Below are positions 19,146-25,729 of a DNA stretch of 26,845 bases, piece by piece (within the stretch, counting starts at the first letter, position 1; every line of letters starts with the position of its first letter). The notes beneath the pieces are model-generated. The model searched no databases and was not told the DNA's origin. It saw only the letters and a program-made list of their open reading frames with translations. The stretch comes from Chrysochromulina tobinii (Eukaryota; Haptophyta; Prymnesiales; Chrysochromulinaceae): NCBI GenBank assembly GCA_001275005.1, contig JWZX01002672.1, positions 1 through 26,845 of the forward strand, written 5' to 3'. A program made the translations under genes and the position numbers.

Positions 19146-19949
19146 ATGGATGACCTGGTGACCGCGCTGAGCCGACGTGGCTTCGACGTATTGGCACCAT
19201 TTCGCGTGTCGTGGTACAATGAATACATTCAGAAGCTCGGTCTCGCCACCGATGAGAACCACGTCGCTGGGTCCGCGTTCACTCTCGCACCGCTGCCCAA
19301 CCTCGGCCAGGACGATGCGCTGGCGCTGATCGTGGGAAACTCAAAGGCTATGTGGCCCAACATGCTGCGTTGGTTGAAGTCGCAGCCGGATCCTGCCGTG
19401 GTCAAAGATCCGGTCGACACGTTCAGTTCAGAGGTCATCAGTGCAGCGATCTCGAGCTTTGCCGCCGCTACGGATGGCAGGCCCGCGATCGCTCACGACA
19501 TGTTCTGGGCCTCGGACATGTCGGCAGCGCGGCTGGTTGATATGAATCGAGCAGCGTACGTGAGCGGTGTTTGCTACTTTAGCGATGAAATGTATCTGTC
19601 GATACACCCGACGTTCGGCACTTGGGTAGCCTTCCGAGCAGTTGTTGTGTTGGACATACCTGGCTCACAGCTCGGCCCAGGGCCGGCTTTGCTGCCACCT
19701 CTGCTCACTGACGAGGAGAAGGCCGCCGCCAAGGTCGCCTTTGCCGAAGCCCTCAAGGCATCCTCCGAGGTGGACATGAGTGTCGAGGTGGGCATGCCGC
19801 TCGATATCGCACAAAAGTGGGCGGCGATGCGCGACTGCGTGGCCCTCGGGCGCGAATACAAGTACGACGACAGCCAGAGCGAGTATCACTATACCAAGAA
19901 TCCGGAGTTGCTTGTGGCTGCGCTTGCGGCATTGGACACAGAGAGCTAG
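19146..19949 (+). CDS. MMACHC: MMACHC (cblC) homologue, cobalamin processing protein
   Basis: 267 residues from the ATG at 19146; an ATG seven bases upstream runs into a stop after four codons. Diagnostic features of the family are present: GFDVLAPFRVSWYNEYI near the N-terminus (about 12-28), a DPVD motif (about 88-91), the signature IHPTFGTWVAFRAVVVL at about 152-168, and a C-terminal REYKYDDSQSEYHY segment resembling the YS.EQ..Y region of the human protein. MMACHC binds incoming cobalamin in the cytosol and removes its upper ligand (decyanation or glutathione-dependent dealkylation) before delivery to methionine synthase and methylmalonyl-CoA mutase. Its presence implies that the alga takes up and uses vitamin B12. 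Length matches the conserved core of the human protein without its Pro-rich tail. Confidence 0.9.
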   Translation: MDDLVTALSRRGFDVLAPFRVSWYNEYIQKLGLATDENHVAGSAFTLAPLPNLGQDDALALIVGNSKAMWPNMLRWLKSQPDPAVVKDPVDTFSSEVISAAISSFAAATDGRPAIAHDMFWASDMSAARLVDMNRAAYVSGVCYFSDEMYLSIHPTFGTWVAFRAVVVLDIPGSQLGPGPALLPPLLTDEEKAAAKVAFAEALKASSEVDMSVEVGMPLDIAQKWAAMRDCVALGREYKYDDSQSEYHYTKNPELLVAALAALDTES

Positions 19950-20145
19950 ATGGAGAAGGCAGAGGAGATCGGGGACGATCTCGCCGCCCGAATCGGAATG
20001 CGAATGGGTGCCCCCGACGCCCCGAGCCGCCGGGCGGCCCGGGACGCACGGTGTCTCACGTGACCACGCGTATAACTATCGTGTTCGCGCCGTTCGGTCG
20101 GTACGACTAAATTACAGTTAGCGAATAGCACCCGGCCGCGCTCCT

Positions 20146-20183
20146 TACCGTAACGGTTAAACGGTTACCGTTAGGTTACCGTA
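20146..20183. repeat. Cluster of direct and inverted AACGG/CCGTT words
   Basis: Two AACGG and one CCGTT core, plus flanking ACCGT copies, lie within 38 bp. They include the inverted pair AACGGT/ACCGTT around a single T (20160-20172). AACGG is the core of MYB-type binding sites, but the location past the selenoprotein 3' UTR gives no clear promoter context. Confidence 0.5.
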
Positions 20184-20220
20184 GACGATAGTACTCACCA
20201 CACGGCGATCTCTGCTGTGC

Positions 20221-20270
20221 TCCGCTCGATGGGATGGCCTGTGGGCGGGCTGGGACCCCACGAGCATCAT
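20221..20270 (-). promoter_or_regulatory. SECIS element (selenocysteine insertion) in the 3' UTR
   Basis: Read on the minus strand, ATGA (20270-20267) begins the core. TGAT pairs with GGAG (20223-20220) as the quartet, including tandem G-A/A-G pairs. Helix II is GCTCG with CGAGC (5 bp), a bulged T, then TGGGGT with ATCCCA (6 bp, one G-U). Twelve bases after ATGA comes an unpaired CCCA, the CC variant of the usual apical AA. A 3-bp mini-stem GCC/GGC with an 8-base loop caps it, the form 2 SECIS architecture. Weaker pairing (CTCT with AGAG) could extend helix I below the quartet. The element begins about 100 bases after the TAG stop of the peroxiredoxin. It is what allows UGA to be read as selenocysteine. 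Confidence 0.88.
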
Positions 20271-20369
20271 ATGAGAGCCTGATGTGGAGGTGCGGGCGCG
20301 TCTTGAGTTGTGCACAGGGGGACTGGTGTTGGAGCAGACTGGACTCCTGCGTGCGCTCACGGCGGTGCT

Positions 20370-21172
20370 CTAGAGCTTCGCGATGAGATCGAGCACGTTC
20401 TCGATGCAGGAGGACTGCGGGAAGCTGTCACCGGCAGGGTCGACTTCGCCATTGGGGCCCTTCTCGGAGATCTCAAAGATCTTGATCTCGCCATCGACGA
20501 CGTAGATGGCGGAGCGCTTGCACCGCTTCGTGTGGAAGCCGAGCGCATAGTTGGGGCCCTCGCCCGCGCCGTACGGTTTGCCCTCGCCCGTCAGCATGAT
20601 GCCGAGCGCCTCGGTCAGGGCCGCCTGCGTGTCGGCGACGAACTCGATCAGTTCCGAGGCCGCGAGGCCCTGATCCTTTTTCCAGCTCTCCATCACCGCG
20701 CCGTCGTTGACGCAGAAGACGTAGACCTTCTCGATCCCCGCCGCCTCAAGCCGGCCGTCAATTTCGGCCTTCTTGAGTCCAGGGACCTGGCAAGTAGATC
20801 AGGTAGGCGTGAACGCACCCGGGAGCGATACGAAAAGCACCTTATGTTTACCCTGCGCGCAGCGAGCAGGACATGTCAATGCCGATCGCGGCGGGCACCC
20901 TCGCTTGCAGCACCCCGTGCACGCTCACAGGGCTGACTGGGCGTGCGGACCTCGAGAAGCTGTGAGACGGGCATCGCCTTTGTGAAGCCGACCTGGACCA
21001 CCGGCGTCGTTGGGAACTTCCGGAGACCAGCGCTGGCCTTGCCCGCAGCGATGAGCAGCTGACCGATGGCGGTGATCGGATCTGCTGGCCGCGACTTGAG
21101 AATCTGGGTAACCGCCGACGCGATCGCCTCTTGCACCTTACTCGCTTCAAGGTATGCTGCGCCGTCCGCCAT
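20370..21172 (-). CDS. Dpy-30/RIIa-type docking motif fused to selenocysteine-containing Prx5-like peroxiredoxin
   Basis: Two exons (21172-20951 and 20852-20370) joined by a 98-bp phase-0 intron give 234 residues. Exon 1 encodes a Dpy-30/RIIa-like dimerisation-docking motif (residues about 6-42; YLEASKVQEAI then LKSRPADPI), as in proteins anchored to axonemes or AKAPs. Exon 2 encodes the thioredoxin-fold peroxiredoxin of the type II/Prx5 class: KVLFVSLPGAFTPT, then UGA at 20801-20799, then STCQVPG, VNDGAVM, LGIMLTG and KRSAIYVVDGEIK. The UGA (residue 92) replaces the peroxidatic Cys of the PTC motif and makes a Sec-x-x-Cys pair with Cys95. The frame stays open on both sides, and a SECIS follows the TAG stop. 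The predicted role is reduction of H2O2 and alkyl peroxides, possibly tethered to the flagellum. The intron donor (gtccgc) is weak, and the upstream frame is open to 21457, so the N-terminus is less certain than the Sec call. Confidence 0.87.
20799..20801 (-). other. In-frame TGA read as selenocysteine (Sec92)
   Basis: TGA lies between the codons for AFTPT and STCQVPG, exactly at the peroxidatic cysteine position of Prx5-type peroxiredoxins (consensus PTC). Downstream codons continue the family for about 140 residues, so this is not the end of the protein. Confidence 0.88.
20853..20950 (-). other. Intron of the selenoperoxiredoxin gene
   Basis: 98 bp, phase 0, donor gtccgc after GAG, acceptor gcgcgcag. 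Splicing joins VSQLLE to GKHKVLF, matching the loop-to-strand order of Prx5 proteins. A stronger-looking donor (gtgagc at 20928) would put the exons out of phase. Confidence 0.7.
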
Positions 21173-21472
21173 CGTCGCGGCTCGCGACGGAGTCACGCGA
21201 CGCGAAGGACAGAGGTCAGTCGGCCGTGTCGAGTGGACGTGACGAAACTTCGTGTTCAACCCGTCCCCCCCTAGAGACATATGCGCACAAGCTCGCATGG
21301 CCAGTGCAGCCAAAGACGAAGGAGCGCCAACAAATGATTCGCGGCCAGAAGTTTTCAAAAAACTCAGCCAACACACACACACGGTCGTCCAATCTTCGTC
21401 CCGCTGAACTGAGGAGGTGTACCGAGTCGTGTCCGGGTGCGGATTTCCCGTCTCCAACCTACCTTAGGCCCA
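21173..21472. promoter_or_regulatory. Divergent promoter between selenoperoxiredoxin and IQ-motif gene
   Basis: A 300-bp spacer between outward-facing ATGs (21172 minus, 21473 plus). It includes a short (CA)n run at about 21370-21381. No TATA box was recognised. Confidence 0.45.
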
Positions 21473-22615
21473 ATGGCTCCCAAAAAGCCGCAGCTCTCGG
21501 CCCGAAAAGGCCAATTATCGCATCGGGACTTCAAGGACGCCACGGCCAAGGATTCCACGGCCAAGGGCTCTGAATCGGCAAGGTCGATGACCTTGAGTAC
21601 AGAGAGCGCCAAGCCCAAGAAGATGAAAGGCCTGGCGCTTGCGATCTCACAAATCCCTGTGCTGGACGATAGCGAGGTTGACGAGAGTTTGACTACAGAA
21701 GAGCTCATCGAGGCTCAAGAGCGCGCAGACGCCCTTGAGCATCAGATCGAGATGCAAAAGAGTCAGTTCGAGCAGCAGATGCAACAGTCGGCGCTTGCAA
21801 TGGAGGAGCTCTTCGATCAGCTTACGGCAATTCGCAAGGAGCGCGACGTGGCTGTCACGGCATTGCAAAGGGCCCTCGAGGAGCGACACGCGGACGGTGA
21901 TGCCGAGCTGTACTCTATGGGGGGTGCCATCACGAGTCCCAAGGGCGCCATGCAGGAGGTGCGGCTTCAGGCCCTTAAGGCTTCGTACGAAAAGCTGCAG
22001 CTCGATCACGCTCATTCCCGCCTGGAGTGCCGGCGGCTGAGCGCGGAGAATCGCCAGCTGCAGGCCGTCGTCGCCGCAATCAAGCAGCTCATCCTGGCAG
22101 AGCCGGTGGCGGTAGCAGCGCGCCGAACGCCGAACGCGGAGATGGAGGACGACATGGAGGAAACGGAGGAGACCTTCGCAGAAGATGTGAACCTTCACAG
22201 CGGGGCACCTACACAGCAGCCGACCCCAGCCACGGCCACCGCAACGGCGGCCGCAGCGGCCCCGTCAACAACGGAGCCCAAGGTGGGCATCCCTCCCCTC
22301 GACCTCGACCGGGCCGCGACGACGATCCAGTCGCACGTGCGTGGACGCGCGGCACGGGAGCAGGGCCGCTTGCTATGGGTAAGCTACGGAGATCGGAAGG
22401 ACAGCATCCGCTCTCCGCTTTCCGAGCTCCGAGCTCCATGGTACAGCTCGGAGCTCGGAGCTATCTCCGAGGAGGTGAGCCAAGCTGGCGTTGTTCGGGA
22501 TGGCGAGGATGACGCAGAGCCGCTGGCAAGCTTGAGGATCTCACGTGGCTCCATCGATCCAGTGGCGGAGGCGGCGGAGGAAGATTATTGGGCGGAGGAA
22601 GATGATGATGGCTAA
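21473..22615 (+). CDS. Coiled-coil protein with one IQ calmodulin-binding motif
   Basis: 380 residues from the ATG at 21473 (an upstream in-frame GTG is ignored). A basic Ser/Thr/Lys-rich start includes a repeated DATAKDSTAKG segment. A coiled coil covers about residues 78-150 (EELIEAQERADALEHQIEMQ) and about 168-215. An Ala/Thr/Pro-rich linker follows, then an IQ motif at about residues 281-300 (AATTIQSHVRGRAAREQ) and an acidic C-terminus ending in EEDDDG. A single IQ motif suggests calmodulin or centrin binding. It is head-to-head with the Dpy-30-selenoperoxiredoxin, and both could be cilium-related. The family is not recognised beyond these parts. Confidence 0.8.
   Translation: MAPKKPQLSARKGQLSHRDFKDATAKDSTAKGSESARSMTLSTESAKPKKMKGLALAISQIPVLDDSEVDESLTTEELIEAQERADALEHQIEMQKSQFEQQMQQSALAMEELFDQLTAIRKERDVAVTALQRALEERHADGDAELYSMGGAITSPKGAMQEVRLQALKASYEKLQLDHAHSRLECRRLSAENRQLQAVVAAIKQLILAEPVAVAARRTPNAEMEDDMEETEETFAEDVNLHSGAPTQQPTPATATATAAAAAPSTTEPKVGIPPLDLDRAATTIQSHVRGRAAREQGRLLWVSYGDRKDSIRSPLSELRAPWYSSELGAISEEVSQAGVVRDGEDDAEPLASLRISRGSIDPVAEAAEEDYWAEEDDDG
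22421..22459. repeat. Perfect 15-bp inverted repeat inside coding sequence
   Basis: Arms 22421-22435 and 22445-22459 are perfectly complementary around a 9-base loop (ccatggtac). Each arm is itself a doubled TCCGAGC-type word. The encoded protein segments are mirror-like (SEL... SSEL). Confidence 0.9.
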
Positions 22616-23044
22616 GGAGACAGTGCCGCGGCGGGGAGACGGTACTCCTGTGAGTCTGGGACGATTCGCACCCGACGGTCGGTACGCCGTACGGCTTTAT
22701 CCGACGTCGTTGCACGTTCCGCGCGCGCTGCGTCGATTTTGCGAGTATTTGAGTCGATTCAGTATATAACGTAATGGGGACGATCCCGTGTACAAGTTAC
22801 CGCATGTCATGTATGATCGATTATGGTGGTCCAGACGCGGAGAGTCTCAGGCATCTCAAGCGAAGGCCAAGCAGCCGAGAGAGTGACACCACCCTGCCCT
22901 CCCACCCTGCCGGGTGGGAGGGCAGGGCGGGTTCCGTGCAAATTCCGGGGGGCACCACACTATGCACGTTCACGCTTTCATGCGCATGCTCATTCATGCT
23001 CGGTGCATGGAATCATAGATACCATTGCTTCTTCATGAACAGTC
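22616..23044. other. Convergent intergenic spacer with a G4-forming hairpin
   Basis: 429 bp between the 3' ends of the IQ-motif gene (+) and a small membrane-protein gene (-). It contains the GC-rich hairpin listed separately and a TATATAA word near 22762. No gene was found. Confidence 0.6.
22892..22927. terminator. Perfect 16-bp hairpin whose arms are G-quadruplex motifs
   Basis: Arms 22892-22907 and 22912-22927 pair perfectly around the loop TGCC. The right arm is GGGTGGGAGGGCAGGG, a complete four-tract G-quadruplex motif, and the left arm gives the identical motif on the minus strand. It lies between two converging genes, where it could stall polymerases from both sides. The terminator role is inference; the structure is seen directly. 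Confidence 0.55.
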
Positions 23045-23470
23045 TCAGCTGACCGAATTGCTGAAGTCTTCTGCCATCCGATTCAACTCGTCGATGCTTG
23101 GACCACTACCAAAGACGCCAGCATTATTCAGGAGGAGGGTAATGACCGACAGGGTACCAATAACTCCAGGCAGCCAATTCAAAAAGCCGGGCACCTCAAT
23201 CTCTCTATCCAGCTTCTGCGGCGTGCCAAGGTCGGCCCACGATTTTGGCGCCTGGCCGATTGCGTTGAGTGCCTCGAGCTTGGCGTTCGCCGCCTCGAGC
23301 GCGTCCTTCGCTGACTTCCTTTCATCTGGTGTGGGCTCCCGCATACGTATTTTGGTCGCACTTGCCTGCGTGAAGCTCCAGCCAAGCGGCGTGCTCACTG
23401 ATACTTGGAGCGCCGCGGATTCGCTGAGCAGGAAGCTCGCAAGCATCGCGCACATCGCGCGACTCGACAT
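23045..23470 (-). CDS. Small signal-peptide protein with a C-terminal membrane segment
   Basis: 141 residues from the ATG at 23470; the frame upstream is open only from a GTG. The N-terminus (MCAMLASFLLSESAALQ) looks like a signal peptide, followed by a Ser/Thr-rich stretch, consistent with secretory or bipartite plastid targeting. A charged helix follows (TPDERKSAKDALEAANAKLE), then WLPGVIGTLSVITLLLNNAG, a likely membrane segment, and an acidic tail (SIDELNRMAEDF). Its overall plan resembles the small protein at 18452. No named family was recognised. Confidence 0.7.
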   Translation of the reverse strand: MSSRAMCAMLASFLLSESAALQVSVSTPLGWSFTQASATKIRMREPTPDERKSAKDALEAANAKLEALNAIGQAPKSWADLGTPQKLDREIEVPGFLNWLPGVIGTLSVITLLLNNAGVFGSGPSIDELNRMAEDFSNSVS

Positions 23471-24424
23471 CTCTCGCCTCGCAAAGGCGCTCGTCGCAGC
23501 GTCCGACGCGCCGTCCCAGGCACTTTTCACACCGCCACCGGTGTCCTCGATTCGATCACGACAGGCCGTGATCTTGCGCCGGCCGGCGTATGAATATAGC
23601 TGGTTTCAAACTACCTGACTAACAGTCTAACACAAAAAACATAACAATCGTGTCCCTTTCTCTGTCATCATTTCATGTGTGTGGTTATAATCACTGGGAC
23701 TTATAGGTCTACTTTTAACAAAGGAACGGTACATTTACATAACAACAGTGCGCACCTGGCACAATTGAGCTGGCAGAAGTGTGTGGCAGACACCGAGACA
23801 CGCGACTAGATAGCGAGCACCGAGTACTTTGTGATCATCGGCACAGTTCCACAGATTATTCAGAGTGACGCGTCACGGCGTCAGGCTCAGGGCGCGCTGG
23901 AAGCGTGTATGGAATCGTAGGGTCTAAGGGAGTAAGGTCTCTAACTCTATCAGGGCAATGTAGAATGTTGTATCAGTAATATTGTAATATCAGGGTCGAT
24001 GCACGTGTGAGTTGATAGCCTCAACGCTCGAGTCGTCCGCGCACGGCCTCTCATGAGTCATGTGTGTCCAGAGTCGGGGAAAAGTCGGGGAGCGCGGTCG
24101 AGTGGACGGGCATGCGGGAATCGGGATCCTTCGGGTATCCTTCGGGTATCCTTCGGGCCCGAGATACGGCATTTATACGGCATACTCGGCGGCGGTGTCC
24201 GGTGAAAATGATTACCAAAATGGTTCTTGGCCAGTTCTTGGTTGAGCTCGATATAAACTTAAACATCGGACAGCGCATGGAAAAAGTTACACGTTCGGTC
24301 TGTGTACGATTGTGAACGATTGTTTCCGCAAATTTATTATACGACGCACTCCTGGCTCTGTGGCATTAACAGAAAACGACATTTGGTATTGGGTGTAATA
24401 TCTATTACGCCCGCGTACCGTACC
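23471..24424. other. Long AT-richer intergenic spacer, no gene seen
   Basis: 954 bp with visibly lower GC than the coding regions, upstream of the small membrane-protein gene and downstream of the nucleotide-sugar transporter. It contains an 11-bp tandem repeat (24127-24157), duplicated atacggcat words (about 24164-24184) and acgattgt words (about 24306-24321). No ORF with coding character or tRNA-like fold was recognised. Confidence 0.55.
24127..24157. repeat. 11-bp tandem repeat, nearly three copies
   Basis: The unit TCCTTCGGGTA occurs at 24127, 24138 and 24149, the last copy losing its final two bases. Confidence 0.85.
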
Positions 24425-25468
24425 CTAGGATACGACCGAGTACATGATGACGGCGTTGAGAGCGGAGAGGCAGAGGCTCGAGAGCAGGACGTCGGGCGAC
24501 CGGTGATTGACTAGGAGCGCCTCAGCGAAGACAGTGAGCGCAATCGAGGACGAGGTGGCCACCACCTTGCCCACGGCACCGGCGAAGAGGATCGAGAGAG
24601 CGACGAGGATGCCGCCGCAGGCTGACAGAAGCGCTAAGAGCAAAGCATTCCACTCGAGAGACAGCCACGATTTTTGCGCAGTGGCACACTCGCGATTGAA
24701 GGTCGCGACGCCCATGTAGAAGACGGTAGAGAAGGCAGCGAGCTGCACGTTGCGCCGCCACATGATGAGCGGCGTCATCTCGAAGAGGTTCTGCATGTAA
24801 ACACACATGAGGCCCGAGAGCGCCGTCTCGAGCACAAGGCCACCCACGGCGAGCATATCGACGCCGTCTCGGTCGGGGATTTCCAACCCTAATCGCAGCG
24901 CCTCACCGGACTTCTGCGGGCGCGCCAGCATCTGCTCGTACCGCGTGATCGAGATGCATGCGAACACGAGCGCACTGAGCGCAAAGGTGCGCGGAGTGAG
25001 CAGCGCACGCTTGAGGAAGATACGTGCAAAGATGGGAGTAAAGACGATCTTGAGCTGAATGATGACGATCGCGAGCGCCGCTGGCAGGCGCGGTAAGCTA
25101 TAGAAGCTCAACAGGTTCATAACGCCATACGTAATGACCGGCCAAATGGCCATGTGCATCGTGTCAAGGTAGAGCCGGTATTGGTGCCAGCTGAACAGGA
25201 CTGAGCAGAGGAGCTTGAGCGCTTCGCTGTACATGAGCACCACCGAATCGCAAGTGTCGCTCCTCAAGTACGGCCTCAGCAGCACAAACGCAGCGCCCTG
25301 AGCTGCGAGGCACGCTGAGACAATGAATGCGATGATGTTTGTGGAATCAACTAAGGCCGGCTGCATGTGCACGTCCTCCTGTTCAGTGTGCTCTCGCTCC
25401 GCGGGCCTATCCAGTTTCGTGTACGGCAGCACCGCGGCCTGTCCCGAAGTCTTGCGCGTAGATATCAT
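24425..25468 (-). CDS. Nucleotide-sugar transporter (SLC35A / UDP-galactose, CMP-sialic acid type)
   Basis: 347 residues from the ATG at 25468, single exon, with about ten hydrophobic segments. Family signatures are clear: NLLSFYSLPRLPAALAIVII then QLK at residues 118-140 (the NNL..... Q.K region), EMTPLIMWRRNVQLAAFS near 230-246 (the W.RN.QL motif), and GGILVALSILFAGAVGKVVA then TSSSIALT at 285-312 (the GG...A....A....K..AT..S motif). The N-terminal 40 residues are a hydrophilic cytosolic tail. These proteins exchange a nucleotide sugar for the matching nucleoside monophosphate across the Golgi or ER membrane, feeding glycosylation. The substrate cannot be told from sequence. Confidence 0.92.
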   Translation of the reverse strand: MISTRKTSGQAAVLPYTKLDRPAEREHTEQEDVHMQPALVDSTNIIAFIVSACLAAQGAAFVLLRPYLRSDTCDSVVLMYSEALKLLCSVLFSWHQYRLYLDTMHMAIWPVITYGVMNLLSFYSLPRLPAALAIVIIQLKIVFTPIFARIFLKRALLTPRTFALSALVFACISITRYEQMLARPQKSGEALRLGLEIPDRDGVDMLAVGGLVLETALSGLMCVYMQNLFEMTPLIMWRRNVQLAAFSTVFYMGVATFNRECATAQKSWLSLEWNALLLALLSACGGILVALSILFAGAVGKVVATSSSIALTVFAEALLVNHRSPDVLLSSLCLSALNAVIMYSVVS

Positions 25469-25578
25469 TTGCCACCGACGGCCGGCGGGAGCGGCTTCTA
25501 AGCCTCGGCTCTATCGCTCTCGCGAAGTACCATTTGCCTCTTAGAGAAGCTGTTTCATGGTGGAAATTAGTTTGTACT

Positions 25579-25579
<1 letters not shown>

Positions 25580-25631
<52 letters not shown>
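25580..25631. repeat. (CAAG)n microsatellite
   Basis: About 12 perfect tetranucleotide copies. An open frame runs through it (repeated QASK), but this is more likely 5' UTR, intron or intergenic sequence than protein. Confidence 0.9.
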
Positions 25632-25729
25632 AGGACCGGAAGGGTCAGGCGACCTTCGGCGTGGCGCGACGAGTGTCGCACTGCCGCGCTTCTGACGATA
25701 TGTGGCTTCAAGCGGCTGCGGCAGCAATT

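Noticed and set aside
20370-20696. A separate 107-residue protein starting after the TGA
   Set aside because: It is the C-terminal half of the peroxiredoxin; codons between the TGA and 20696 continue the family without a break.
20876-21457. A 193-residue open frame covering exon 1 and running into the intron
   Set aside because: Its first 95 residues lie in the divergent promoter and its end is intron sequence; only 21172-20951 looks coding.
22379-22446. Intron in the IQ-motif gene (gtaagc to cag)
   Set aside because: Removing 68 bp breaks the frame and the acidic C-terminus; the unspliced frame stays open. Kept only as a question in the findings.
25580-25631. CRISPR-like or telomeric repeat
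   Set aside because: A simple tetranucleotide repeat without spacers; not a telomere motif and internal to the window.
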